This document shows, one piece after another, positions 16,568 to 25,815 of a stretch of 57,877 nt of DNA. The notes below the pieces were generated by a model. That model was not told where the DNA came from and searched no databases. It saw only the letters and a list, made by a program, of their open reading frames with translations. The stretch is taken from positions 1-57,877 of the forward strand of contig CAZQCI010000003.1 of the NCBI GenBank assembly GCA_964592255.1, read 5' to 3'. The position numbers and the translations under genes were made by a program. Positions within the stretch are counted from its first letter, which is position 1; the number at the start of each line of letters is the position of its first letter. Source of the DNA: CAZQCI01 sp964592255. Lineage in GTDB: Bacteria > UBA10199 > SBBF01.

Positions 16568-17604
16568 AAAAAACGTTCGCCGCCATTTTAGAAAATATCG
16601 GCAAGCCACTCACATTATGTGAGTTGGAAATTCCCGATTTAAAACCGGGTCAAGTGTTGGTCAACATCCGTTATTCCAGTATTTGCCATACCCAAATCAA
16701 TGAAATCAAAGGATTGAAAGGGGAGGATAAATTTCTTCCGCATACTTTAGGGCATGAGGGTTACGGTGTGGTGGAAGCAATAGGAAATCAGGTCACAAAA
16801 GTAAAACCAGGAGATACGGTGATTCTCACATGGCTTAAAGGTGATGGCATGAATGTGCCAGGCACCCAATACGCTTGGGGAAAACAAACCGTCAATTCAG
16901 GAGCGGTGTCTGCTTTTATGAAAAAGGCCGTTGTTTCTGAAAATAGGGTTGTAAAAGCCAGCGGTCTTCCCGAAGAACTGATGCCTCTTTTAGGATGCGC
17001 CATTCCAACAGGAGTTGGTCTTGTGCTCAATACATTAAAACCTCGTCCGGGGCAAAGTATAGCCATCTGGGGTTTTGGCGGCATTGGCATGAGCGCTCTG
17101 ATAGGAGCAATGATCGCCCAATGCCATCCCATTTTCGTCATTGATGTTCAAGATTCAAAGCTGGAATTAGCCAAAAACATGGGAGCAACACATGCACTTC
17201 ATGGCCGTCACGATCCCAATCTTAAAATTTTGACCTTAACCCAAAATCAAGGCGTTGATTTTGGTGTCGATGCCGCAGGATCCATTCAAACCATTGAGTC
17301 GGGATATGCCACAATCCGTAAAGGCGGTGGGCGTTTTGTAGTCGCTGGCAATCCCCCTGCCGGAGAAAAAATAAACCTGGACCCCATGGATTTAATTTCC
17401 GGAAAAAATATTTCAGGAACATGGGGCGGCGAATCGCACATTGAAACAGATTTACCTCTCTATATTGACTACCATCGCAAAGGATTACTTCCCTTAGACC
17501 AACTCGTCACTCATCAGATTCCTTTGGAAGAAATTAATGAAGCCATTGAACTGATGATGAGTGGAAAATCGGGAAGAATTCTTTTAGATCACGGAAACAT
17601 CTAA
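16564..17604 (+). CDS. Zinc-type alcohol dehydrogenase (MDR family)
   Basis: A 346-residue medium-chain dehydrogenase. Catalytic zinc ligands are visible: Cys in SSICHTQ, His/Glu in GHEGYGVVEAIG, and Cys in LLGCAIPTG. The Rossmann motif is WGFGGIG. The lobe that normally holds four structural-zinc cysteines has none (WLKGDGMNVPGTQYAWG). It probably oxidises a sugar alcohol or reduces a ketose. The ATGA start at 16564 is chosen over a longer frame from 16507. Confidence 0.85.
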   Translation: MKKTFAAILENIGKPLTLCELEIPDLKPGQVLVNIRYSSICHTQINEIKGLKGEDKFLPHTLGHEGYGVVEAIGNQVTKVKPGDTVILTWLKGDGMNVPGTQYAWGKQTVNSGAVSAFMKKAVVSENRVVKASGLPEELMPLLGCAIPTGVGLVLNTLKPRPGQSIAIWGFGGIGMSALIGAMIAQCHPIFVIDVQDSKLELAKNMGATHALHGRHDPNLKILTLTQNQGVDFGVDAAGSIQTIESGYATIRKGGGRFVVAGNPPAGEKINLDPMDLISGKNISGTWGGESHIETDLPLYIDYHRKGLLPLDQLVTHQIPLEEINEAIELMMSGKSGRILLDHGNI

Positions 17605-17608
17605 ACCC

Positions 17609-19141
17609 ATGGACGAAACAAATAAAATTAAATCACTCTCCGATCTAGAAACTGCGATTGCAGGTCATAAAACACGTGGAGAAAAAGTGGTTCATTGTCA
17701 TGGTGTTTTTGATCTGCTGCATCCGGGCCATATCCGACATTTCAAAGAAGCTAAACGCCAAGGGGATAAACTGGTCGTGACCGCCACACCAGACCGTTAT
17801 GTTAACAAGGGAGTTGGACGCCCGGTGTTTCAGGAGCAAATCCGACTGGAAACTTTAGCATCCATTTCTTGTATCGATTATGTGGCCCTCAATGATGCCC
17901 CCGATGCCATTGGCCTTATCCAACGACTCAAACCCGACGTCTACGTCAAAGGCATTGAGTATAAAAACCACGCCAATGATGTCACAAACAAAATCAGCCA
18001 AGAAGTGGCAGCCGTGGAATCGTGCGGTGGAACAATGTACTACACCGACGATATCGTCTTTAGCTCAACGGAATTACTCAATTCTTATTTTGGTCAAATT
18101 CCGGAAAAAGTAAAAACTTACATTCAACACCTGAAAAAACGTTATCAAGAAAAAGATTTAGTCGATTTTATCAAACAACTGGAAGGGCTCAAAGTGCTGG
18201 TAGTGGGAGATGCCATTATTGATGATTATCAATATGTCGAACCATTAGGGCAATCGGGAAAAGGAATTCACATGGTGGCACGATGCCGCTCACGTGAAGT
18301 ATTTGCCGGTGGTGTTTTTGCCGTCGCTAATCATGTAGCCAATTTTACAAGTGATGTCACTCTCCTTACAGCCATTGGAGCCCGTGATGGATCACGTGAC
18401 ATAATTAACACAAAATTAAATTCAAAAATAAAATGCCACTATGTTGAAATGGACGGAGCAGAAACCCTAACTAAAAAACGCTATGTGCTCCGTGATGGCG
18501 ATACTCTTTCAAAATTATTCGAAACTTATTCAGGCTCCGACCAAATAATGGGTAAAGCGGAAATTGCAAAAGCTCTTAATTTTATCCGCGAATATGCCAA
18601 CGATTACGATGCCATCATTGTCAGCGACTTTGGCAATGGTTTTGTAAATAAAGAAATGATCCAAGCTTTGGGGGAGACAAAAACATTTTTGGCCATTAAT
18701 GCACAAACGAATAGCGGCAACAGAGGCTATCATGTCGTGACCCATTATCCACGGGCCGATTACATTTCTTTAAACGAAGGAGAATTACGACTGACTGCTC
18801 ATGATAAACATGGGGATATGAAAAAAATTATTGAGAAGGTTTGCGCCACCATGTCTTGCCGAAAGATGTCTGTCACTTTGGGTGTCCAAGGGGTACTGAT
18901 CTATGATCAAGAACAAGGATATGCAGAAATTCCAGCTTTGACAATGCGAGCCATCGACCGCGTAGGTGCCGGCGACAGCTATTTGGCCGTTTCCTCCTTA
19001 TGCATGGCCCGCAACATTCCTTTTGAAGTGGCTGGTCTTATTGGATCAGTAGCCGCTGCCATTGATGTCCAGATTGTCGGTAATAAAGAAAGTGTCGATA
19101 AGATTGCCGTGTGCAAATATATAACCACTCTTATGAAATAA
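17609..19141 (+). CDS. Bifunctional nucleotidyltransferase-PfkB kinase, HldE-like with domains in reverse order
   Basis: A 510-residue fusion. Residues about 1-165 are an HldE-C-type cytidylyl/adenylyltransferase (GVFDLLHPGHIRH at 32-44; SSTELL later). Residues about 190-510 are a ribokinase/PfkB sugar kinase (GDAIIDDY, FAGGVFAVANHVA, DRVGAGDSY with catalytic D456). E. coli HldE has the kinase first and the adenylyltransferase second. It likely phosphorylates a sugar phosphate at C1 and then activates it as an NDP sugar, probably with the SIS isomerase at 14277. NTP preference and sugar are unknown; no GmhB-type phosphatase adjoins it. Confidence 0.85.
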   Translation: MDETNKIKSLSDLETAIAGHKTRGEKVVHCHGVFDLLHPGHIRHFKEAKRQGDKLVVTATPDRYVNKGVGRPVFQEQIRLETLASISCIDYVALNDAPDAIGLIQRLKPDVYVKGIEYKNHANDVTNKISQEVAAVESCGGTMYYTDDIVFSSTELLNSYFGQIPEKVKTYIQHLKKRYQEKDLVDFIKQLEGLKVLVVGDAIIDDYQYVEPLGQSGKGIHMVARCRSREVFAGGVFAVANHVANFTSDVTLLTAIGARDGSRDIINTKLNSKIKCHYVEMDGAETLTKKRYVLRDGDTLSKLFETYSGSDQIMGKAEIAKALNFIREYANDYDAIIVSDFGNGFVNKEMIQALGETKTFLAINAQTNSGNRGYHVVTHYPRADYISLNEGELRLTAHDKHGDMKKIIEKVCATMSCRKMSVTLGVQGVLIYDQEQGYAEIPALTMRAIDRVGAGDSYLAVSSLCMARNIPFEVAGLIGSVAAAIDVQIVGNKESVDKIAVCKYITTLMK

Positions 19142-19144
19142 AAC

Positions 19145-20089
19145 ATGTCTCTCCGTTTCGAACTACTTAAAAAAATGATGCGCATCCGTATGGTGGAAGA
19201 AACCATTGCGGATCATTATGCCGAACAGGAAATGCGGTGTCCTGTTCATTTAAGTACCGGCCAAGAAGCCGTGGCAGTTGGTGTATGTTCAGCCCTTCAA
19301 CCCGAAGACTATGTGATGAGTACACACCGGGCTCATGCTCACTATTTAGCCAAAGGTGGAAATCTAAAAGCCATGTTGGCGGAAATTTACGGAAAAGCAA
19401 CAGGCTGTTGTTCCGGTTATGGAGGCTCCATGCATTTAACTGACTTAAGTGTCAACATGCTGGGGTGCACCCCCATTGTCGGCGGCAGTCTTCCGGTAGC
19501 CGTGGGGACTGCTTTTGCAACATGGCAAAAAAACGAATCACGTGTGACAGCCGTTTTTTTTGGCGAAGGAGCTACAGAAGAAGGTGTATTTGCCGAATGT
19601 CTTAATTTCGCCGCCCTTAAAAAATTACCTGTCATTTTCGTCTGCGAAAATAATTTGTATTCCGTTTATTCCCCTCTCAGCGTTAGGCAACCGGAAAAAC
19701 GTGACAATGTGGCTTTAGCCAAAGCACACGGTTTATCTGCAGCCAAGGCGGATGGTAATGATGTAGAAGCCGTGTATGCTCTCAGTCAACAAGCCGTTAA
19801 AAATGCACGTGAAGGTTTTGGACCATTCTTCTTGGAATTTAATACCTATCGTTGGCGCGAACATTGCGGGCCACAATTTGACAACCATATCGGTTACCGC
19901 ACTGAAGAAGAATACCAACATTGGCGACACAAATGTCCTGTAGAAAATTATCAAAAACGTTTACTCAGTGAAAATATCATCACACCTCAAGACATTGAAA
20001 CGCTCATCCATTCGTTACAAAAAGAAGTCAACGAAGCGTTCGTGTTTGCAAAAGAAAGTCCGTTTCCTGAAATACTTTTCACTCGATAG
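19145..20089 (+). CDS. Thiamine-diphosphate dehydrogenase E1 alpha subunit (first pair)
   Basis: A 314-residue E1 alpha of the pyruvate/acetoin dehydrogenase type: STHRAHAHYLA, GYGGSMHLTD, NMLGCTPIVGGSLPVAVG, then the ThDP motif AVFFGEGATEEG ... ECLNFAALKKLPVIFVCENN. The family works with a beta subunit, here the next gene. No E2 acyltransferase or E3 is in the locus, so oxidative decarboxylation through a lipoyl arm is doubtful. An acyl-anion transfer to a sugar is a plausible alternative. Starts 3 bp after the HldE-like stop. Confidence 0.85.
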   Translation: MSLRFELLKKMMRIRMVEETIADHYAEQEMRCPVHLSTGQEAVAVGVCSALQPEDYVMSTHRAHAHYLAKGGNLKAMLAEIYGKATGCCSGYGGSMHLTDLSVNMLGCTPIVGGSLPVAVGTAFATWQKNESRVTAVFFGEGATEEGVFAECLNFAALKKLPVIFVCENNLYSVYSPLSVRQPEKRDNVALAKAHGLSAAKADGNDVEAVYALSQQAVKNAREGFGPFFLEFNTYRWREHCGPQFDNHIGYRTEEEYQHWRHKCPVENYQKRLLSENIITPQDIETLIHSLQKEVNEAFVFAKESPFPEILFTR

Positions 20090-20106
20090 AATAACAAAGT
20101 CAAAAA

Positions 20107-21171
20107 ATGACAAGAGAACTTAAATTTCACCAAGCTATTTTAGAAGCAACCGATCAATGTCTACAAAAAGATCCACGTGTTTATCTCATGGGTTTGGGAG
20201 TGCCCGACCCTAAGGGAATTTTTGGAACCACATTAGGTCTGCAGCAAAAATATGGAGAACGCCGAGTCATGGACATGCCCACGTCCGAAAATGGCATGAC
20301 CGGTATTGCCATCGGTTCAGCCATTGTTGGCCAGCGCCCTATTCTCACCCATCAGCGCGTAGATTTCATGTTATTGTCGTTAGATCAAATTATCAACAAT
20401 GCCGCCAAGTGGGAAACCATGTTTGGTGGCAGAATGAAAGTACCTCTCGTCATCCGCGCCATCATCGGGCGAGGCTGGGGTCAAGGCCCGCAACATTCTC
20501 AAAGTCTTCATTCTCTTTTTGCCCATATTCCAGGCCTTAAAGTCGTTATGCCCGCCACAGCTTACGATGCCAAAGGTTTACTCATTTCTGCAATCGAAGA
20601 TGACGGGCCCGTTATTTATCTGGAACATCGCTGGCTACATGGTGCCTTTGGTCCAGTGCCTCAAGAAATGTACCGTGTACCGATAGGACAAGCCCGTACC
20701 GCACGAGAAGGAAAAGACGTAACGTTTGTGGCCACATCTTACATGACGTTAGAAGCCCTAAAAGCCGCAGAAGTTTTATCTCAACAAGGCATTGAAGCAG
20801 AAGTGGTGGATGTGCGGAGCCTGCGCCCCTTGGATGCGCCACATATTCTTCAATCGATACGTAAGACAGGCCGATTGATTGTGGCAGATGGAGGCTGGGG
20901 ATCTTTTGGTTTCGGGGCTGAAATCTTGGCGCTGGTTTCAGAGAAATTATTTGGATGCCTCAAATGCCGGCCCTGTCGAATTCATCATCCGGAAGCCTCC
21001 ACTCCCACAAGTTGGAAATTGGCCGAAAATTATTATCCTCGTGCCATTCACATCGTAAATGCAACGCTGAAAATGATGGACTTACCGGAACAAAATGAAA
21101 AAGAAGCGGGGCTTATTCAACAAAACCCTCAACTTGATGTGCCCGACGCATCGTTCATGGGGCCATTTTAA
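20107..21171 (+). CDS. Thiamine-diphosphate dehydrogenase E1 beta subunit (first pair)
   Basis: A 354-residue E1 beta. The ThDP-activating Glu is in TSENGMTGIAIGSAIVG; LDQIINNAAKW, GRGWGQGPQHSQSLHSLFAHIPGLKVV-type region (with the conserved His-Ser-Gln-Ser) and the Rossmann-like C-terminal domain are present. It forms the alpha2-beta2 enzyme with the gene before it. All signature residues seem intact, unlike the second pair at 41976-43871. The C-terminal 30 residues extend beyond the usual domain. Confidence 0.85.
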   Translation: MTRELKFHQAILEATDQCLQKDPRVYLMGLGVPDPKGIFGTTLGLQQKYGERRVMDMPTSENGMTGIAIGSAIVGQRPILTHQRVDFMLLSLDQIINNAAKWETMFGGRMKVPLVIRAIIGRGWGQGPQHSQSLHSLFAHIPGLKVVMPATAYDAKGLLISAIEDDGPVIYLEHRWLHGAFGPVPQEMYRVPIGQARTAREGKDVTFVATSYMTLEALKAAEVLSQQGIEAEVVDVRSLRPLDAPHILQSIRKTGRLIVADGGWGSFGFGAEILALVSEKLFGCLKCRPCRIHHPEASTPTSWKLAENYYPRAIHIVNATLKMMDLPEQNEKEAGLIQQNPQLDVPDASFMGPF

Positions 21172-21179
21172 GGAGAATT

Positions 21180-21965
21180 ATGGACTTAGGAATTCGTGGA
21201 AAATGGGCTCTGGTCACGGGAGCTGGCCGAGGCTTAGGACATTCTATTGCAACCTGTTTAGCTAAAGAAGGTGTGAACATTATCGCCACCTCACGTACGG
21301 CTTCCGACTTGGATGAATTAATTTCTTCCCTAGGAGGGAAAAAGGCCGGACATTTATCTTTGCCGTTGGACATTTCTTTGCCCGATGGCCCTACCCGGCT
21401 CATCGACTTTGTTAAAACAAAGATCGGGGCACCCGATATCATCATCCACAATGTTGGAGGCAATTTAGAAGTGACTGATCCTTTCTGCTCTTTAGAAGAC
21501 TGGCAACGCGTCATGCGTTTAAATGTTGAAGTCGTTGTAGAAATCAATCGTAGTCTCGTCCCCCCCATGCAGAAAAAAGGTTGGGGACGCGTCTGCCATG
21601 TATCCTCCATTTCCGCCTTAGAAAATCAGGGGCCTCCCGCGTATTGTGCCGCCAAAGCGGCCCTTGTTGCTTACACGCGTAGTTTTGGGCGTTACGTTTC
21701 TCCTCAAGGTGTTGTTGTCACCTCTATTCTTCCCGGTGCTGTCATGACAGAAGGGGGTTATTGGGACAAAGCCAGCCGGGAGCGGCCAGAACATGTGGAA
21801 AAATATTTAAAGGAGCGAATGGCGATCAATCGTTTCGGACGACCTGATGAAATTGGAGAAGTGGTTGCCTTTCTGTGTTCTCACCATGCTTCATTCTGTA
21901 TCGGCTCTTCTTTCTTGGTGGATGGCGGCCAAGGGCGTGTGTTTTATGCACAAGAGCAATTTTAG
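21180..21965 (+). CDS. SDR-family oxidoreductase
   Basis: A 261-residue classical SDR: TGAGRGLG, HNVGGN, VSSISALE (Ser), YCAAK (Tyr/Lys) and CIGSSFLVDGG. An AAGGAG ribosome site is 5 bp before the ATG. Directly after the first E1 pair, it could reduce the keto product of that enzyme. It is most like the SDR at 26584 (both have NVGG and an R/S-rich loop after the substrate helix). Confidence 0.85.
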   Translation: MDLGIRGKWALVTGAGRGLGHSIATCLAKEGVNIIATSRTASDLDELISSLGGKKAGHLSLPLDISLPDGPTRLIDFVKTKIGAPDIIIHNVGGNLEVTDPFCSLEDWQRVMRLNVEVVVEINRSLVPPMQKKGWGRVCHVSSISALENQGPPAYCAAKAALVAYTRSFGRYVSPQGVVVTSILPGAVMTEGGYWDKASRERPEHVEKYLKERMAINRFGRPDEIGEVVAFLCSHHASFCIGSSFLVDGGQGRVFYAQEQF

Positions 21966-21992
21966 ATAGTAGGTTAGTTTAAAAACAGAATG

Positions 21993-22024
21993 AGTCATTC
22001 CGGTAGGTCTTAAGCCGGAATCCA
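21993..22024. repeat. Short palindromic extragenic element
   Basis: ATTCCGG (21997-22003) and CCGGAAT (22015-22021) form a perfect 7-bp stem with an 11-base loop, inside a GTCATTCC...GGAATCC frame seen in many extragenic repeats. It lies in the 115-bp gap between the SDR and the transketolase N gene, the widest break in the first half of the operon. No T-run follows, so it is not a clear terminator. Confidence 0.45.
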
Positions 22025-22080
22025 TTTTAAAATAACTTAGATCCTGCAAATTCACTCCTTAATCTCAAGAAAGGATTCTT

Positions 22081-22866
22081 ATGGCAGAACTATTAAATAA
22101 AAATTTGCGGCGAAAAATTGTGGAAATTGTAACTCAAGCCAAAGAAGGCCATATCCCCAGTTCATTCTCTATTGTCGATATTATCGATCATCTTTACGGC
22201 AAAGTGATGAAATACGATTTTAAAAACCCTACCTGGGATGAACGTGATTATTTTATTCTCAGTAAAGGCCATGGATGCGCTGGTTTTTATGTTGTCTTAC
22301 ATAAATACGGCATCTTAACGGACACTCACCTTGCAACCTACAGCCAACAAGGGGGTATTTTGGGAGGGCATCCCGACATGACGTGCGTACCGGGGGCGGA
22401 AGCCTCAACGGGCTCTTTAGGCCACGGTTTTCCCACGGCTATGGGTTTAGCACTCGGTTTGAAAATTCAGAAAAAACCAAATCGTGTTTTTACTCTCTTA
22501 GGAGATGGTGAAACAAATGAAGGAACCATTTGGGAAACAGCCCTTGTGGCGGCCCGGCAGCGTTTGGGAAATTTAGTGGCTATTGTTGATTTTAACGGAT
22601 CAGCTGCACAAATTCTACCAATGGATCCTATGGCAGAAAAATGGAAAGCCTTCGGTTGGCAAACCTATGAAATTGACGGACACAGTGCCGCTGATTTGGA
22701 AAAAGTTTTTAAACAACTGGACTTAACTTCCGATGGAAAACCAAAAGTCATTGTAGCCCACACGTTAAAAGGCAAAGGAGTGAGTTTTGTGGAAGGCCAT
22801 GGCCCTTGGCATCATAAAATTCCCAATGCGCAAGAGTACGAAGCCATCATGAAGGAGCTCACATGA
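22081..22866 (+). CDS. Split transketolase, N-terminal (ThDP/pyrimidine-diphosphate) half
   Basis: A 261-residue transketolase N-half: LSKGHGCAGFY, GGHPDMTCVPGAEASTGSLGHGFP-type region, and the ThDP motif LLGDGETNEGTIWETA with the closing Asn in VDFNG. It needs the next gene for the pyrimidine-binding half. AAGGA precedes the ATG. Transketolases move two-carbon ketol units between sugars. Split pairs of this size occur in secondary sugar pathways; the donor and acceptor here are unknown. Confidence 0.88.
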   Translation: MAELLNKNLRRKIVEIVTQAKEGHIPSSFSIVDIIDHLYGKVMKYDFKNPTWDERDYFILSKGHGCAGFYVVLHKYGILTDTHLATYSQQGGILGGHPDMTCVPGAEASTGSLGHGFPTAMGLALGLKIQKKPNRVFTLLGDGETNEGTIWETALVAARQRLGNLVAIVDFNGSAAQILPMDPMAEKWKAFGWQTYEIDGHSAADLEKVFKQLDLTSDGKPKVIVAHTLKGKGVSFVEGHGPWHHKIPNAQEYEAIMKELT

Positions 22867-23789
22867 AAAAATTACGACAAGAATTTGCCGACACCATGTT
22901 AGAAGTCGGACAAACTGATTCTCGACTCGTTGTCATGGTAGGCGATATCAGTCACGGCATCCTTCAATCTTATGCAAAGGCCTGCCCAGGCCGATACTAT
23001 AATATCGGTATTTGCGAACCCACTATCATTAATATGGCAGCAGGCATTAACAAAAGCGGGTTAATACCAGTGGTTCACACCATAGCACCTTTCATTATCG
23101 AACGAGGGTACGAACAAATTAAATTAGATTTCGGATATCAAAATTTAAATATTAATTTAATTTCTGTGGGAGGCGCTTTCGATTATTCCCAATTAGGCTG
23201 TAGCCATCACTGTTATACCGACATCTCACTCATGTCTCATTTCAAACGTGCGTCTGTTATGCTACCAGGAAGTCCTGTGGAATTGAATGTGCTGTTTAAA
23301 TCCTTATACGATAAAAATAATATCAATTATTTCAAACTTCCGGAAGTTCCGCACGGCATCGAATTTTCAAAACAAGATATTCAACACGGAAAAGCCATTC
23401 GCACTGCGGAAGGATCCGACATCACAATTATCTGCATCGGCACTCAATTAAAAAACGCACTGGCAGCTGCCGACCTACTTAAAGGGCGTGGAATTGCGGC
23501 TGAAATTCTTTATCTGCATACCATCAAACCTTTTGATAACGAGCACGTAAGGGCCAGTGTCGCTAAAACAAAAAAAGTTTTGGTTGTGGAAGAGCTGTCG
23601 GCCCACGACGGTGTTTTTAATTTAGTCTTAAAAGCCTGCCTTGGCCTTAATGATGTTCGCTATGCTCACATTGCCATTGATGATTTTATTCACGGCTATG
23701 GTAGTTATGAAGAATTATCCCATCGGATCGGGTTTGATCCCGAAGGAATTTTCAATAAAATCAAAGAAAATTTTTCTGATCTTTTTTAA
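22863..23789 (+). CDS. Split transketolase, C-terminal half
   Basis: A 308-residue partner of the previous gene, overlapping it by ATGA. It has the pyrimidine-domain Glu in GICEPTIINMAAGI, the GCSHHCYTDISLMSHF region and the C-terminal Rossmann-like domain (VLVVEELSAHDG). It is shorter than a full transketolase C-part but typical for split forms (close to the DXS/transketolase C group). Confidence 0.88.
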   Translation: MKKLRQEFADTMLEVGQTDSRLVVMVGDISHGILQSYAKACPGRYYNIGICEPTIINMAAGINKSGLIPVVHTIAPFIIERGYEQIKLDFGYQNLNINLISVGGAFDYSQLGCSHHCYTDISLMSHFKRASVMLPGSPVELNVLFKSLYDKNNINYFKLPEVPHGIEFSKQDIQHGKAIRTAEGSDITIICIGTQLKNALAAADLLKGRGIAAEILYLHTIKPFDNEHVRASVAKTKKVLVVEELSAHDGVFNLVLKACLGLNDVRYAHIAIDDFIHGYGSYEELSHRIGFDPEGIFNKIKENFSDLF

Positions 23790-23792
23790 ATC

Positions 23793-24962
23793 ATGAAAAC
23801 AGTGAATCATTGTGGCATTTGTTTATCGCAGAACTTAGAAGAAGTTTGGAATTTACCAGCCTTACCTCTAACTGAACAATTCGGCCCCTATGCACCTTCA
23901 AACTGCCCCCCCATCGATCAAAAATTACTACTATGTTCTTCTTGTGGCCATATTCAATTAGGATATCAGATTGATCCAGATATTCTTTACGGTTCAAAAT
24001 ATTCCTTCAGAACAAGTGCCTCCCATTCCGCTAAATCAGGAACAGAGTTATTCTTAAATTTTTTAACAAAACATACGGCAGATCGTCGGTTTCAATCTTT
24101 AGTGGATATTGGAGGTAACGATCTTTACTTAGCAAAAAAAATGGTGGAGCAAGCCAATTACAGAGCGGTCATTGATCCCGTCTGCCAGGCACAACATGGA
24201 CAAGATGTAGAAGGCATTAAAATCTTTGGTTGTCTGGTAGAAAAAGTCAACCTCTCGCAAGACCTTAAAAAACCGGACTTAGTTGTCTCCCGTCACACAT
24301 TAGAACACATCGCCAATCCTTTAGAGTTTTTTCAGCAACTTTTTTCCCAATGTGATGAAGACTGTCTTTATTTTTTTGAAATTCCTTGTATGGAAAGATT
24401 ATCCGAAAGTTTGCGATTTGACGCTATTTTTCACCAACACTATCATTATTACGATATTCATTCTTTTCTTAACCTATTGCAAAAGGTTGGGGGCGAGTAT
24501 CTCGACCATAGCTACAATTATCAAGGTTCTTGTGGTGGAGCTCTCCTTGTGGCTTTCCGGAAGGCTAAAAAAAGCAGCTCAATTTTGCACCCTGAAGTCA
24601 AAAATCGTAAACAAATTCTAGAAAAAAAAATACGGATGTTTACAAACCAAATGGATATTTTATCGGATCAATTATCCAGTTTGCCAGGCCCTATTTACGG
24701 GTACGGTGCCAGCCTGATGTTGGCAACATTGTCCTATCACTTAAAGAATGATTTTTCGTGTCTTGAATCCATATTGGACGACGACCCAACCAAGAATGGC
24801 ATGACATACCAAAATATCCCCGTCACCATTCGCCATACTGGCCTTGTTAAGCCTGATGAAAATTCGTGCTACCTAATTACTTCTTTGGAAAACTGTCGCT
24901 CTATTTATAAACGCCTTCTTGATTTGAAACCACGACATATTTTAATGCCACTGGCTTCATAG
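23793..24962 (+). CDS. Zinc-binding C-methyltransferase family protein (TylC3/NovU-like)
   Basis: A 389-residue protein with the three-part layout of sugar C-methyltransferases. An N-terminal zinc knuckle has C7, C10, C48 and C51, a central SAM domain has LVDIGGNDLYLAKK and SRHTLEHIANPLEFF, and the C-terminal domain starts GPIYGYGASLML. The catalytic loop is HQHYHYY, where known enzymes have YEHxxYY-type residues. Known members add a C3-methyl branch to a nucleotide 4-keto sugar. It may act on the product of nearby dehydratases. Confidence 0.75.
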   Translation: MKTVNHCGICLSQNLEEVWNLPALPLTEQFGPYAPSNCPPIDQKLLLCSSCGHIQLGYQIDPDILYGSKYSFRTSASHSAKSGTELFLNFLTKHTADRRFQSLVDIGGNDLYLAKKMVEQANYRAVIDPVCQAQHGQDVEGIKIFGCLVEKVNLSQDLKKPDLVVSRHTLEHIANPLEFFQQLFSQCDEDCLYFFEIPCMERLSESLRFDAIFHQHYHYYDIHSFLNLLQKVGGEYLDHSYNYQGSCGGALLVAFRKAKKSSSILHPEVKNRKQILEKKIRMFTNQMDILSDQLSSLPGPIYGYGASLMLATLSYHLKNDFSCLESILDDDPTKNGMTYQNIPVTIRHTGLVKPDENSCYLITSLENCRSIYKRLLDLKPRHILMPLAS

Positions 24963-24966
24963 GACT

Positions 24967-25815
24967 ATGTCAAAAAAAATAGTTGCTCTTTGGGATGAAT
25001 ATCAAAGCCCATGGACCCTGGGAAAAGGATTGATGTTTTTAGAAGAGATTAATGACTTAATACAAAAAAAGAACATCAATGATGTAGATTTAATTTGGTG
25101 TTCAGAAAAGAAACCTCCCCCATTATTTGATTTACCGGCATGGGTTGAAAAAATTTTTCACTACACGCATCCTTCTTTAATGAATAAATCTTTTGAAGAA
25201 GAATTTGTTTGGGGACTTAAAAAACCAAATCTTCCTTTTTCATACAACGAAAGTTTTCTTTATCTTCAAAATTCTTGCGGGAACCAACTTCCCATATTGA
25301 AACCAAAAGAAAAGTGGAAAAAACAGGCGGAAATTTATATCCAAAATCACGCAGGCAACAAAAAAACCGTTATTGTGCATCTCAAACAAAATGCGCTCAA
25401 CACTCTGAGCAACGCACAACTGAAGGAGTGGAAACAATTCATTCAGGCTGTTTCGGATCATTTTACTAATTTTCACTTCATCGCCATCGGCAATGAAAAA
25501 CCAACAGATTTATTGGAATTACCTAACTTCAGTTGGACAGGAGGCGAAGACATTTGCCTGGACCTAACCCTCATTCATGAAGGAGACCTATTTATGGGCA
25601 TGTCTTCAGGCCCTTGCCAAATGGCTATGTTTAATTCAAAACCTTATGTTATTTTTAAACACCCAGGACATCACACGGAAGAAATGAAAAAAGAATTTTC
25701 AGGTCGAAACCATTTTTCTTTCAACAACAATCATCAAAAATTTTTGATTGCTAAAGATGACTATGCCTGTCTTCTGGAAAACTTTGAGTCCCTAACAAAA
25801 TATGTCAGAATTTAA
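24967..25815 (+). CDS. Putative GT-B glycosyltransferase-like protein
   Basis: A 282-residue protein not firmly recognised. The C-terminal half has a TVIVHLKQNAL strand and FMGMSSGPCQMAMFNSKPYVI, which recalls the nucleotide-sugar site of GT9/GT-B heptosyltransferase-like proteins (SGxxH...P region). No N-terminal motif was recognised. Position among sugar genes supports a transferase role. Overlaps the next SDR by 14 bp. Confidence 0.4.
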   Translation: MSKKIVALWDEYQSPWTLGKGLMFLEEINDLIQKKNINDVDLIWCSEKKPPPLFDLPAWVEKIFHYTHPSLMNKSFEEEFVWGLKKPNLPFSYNESFLYLQNSCGNQLPILKPKEKWKKQAEIYIQNHAGNKKTVIVHLKQNALNTLSNAQLKEWKQFIQAVSDHFTNFHFIAIGNEKPTDLLELPNFSWTGGEDICLDLTLIHEGDLFMGMSSGPCQMAMFNSKPYVIFKHPGHHTEEMKKEFSGRNHFSFNNNHQKFLIAKDDYACLLENFESLTKYVRI

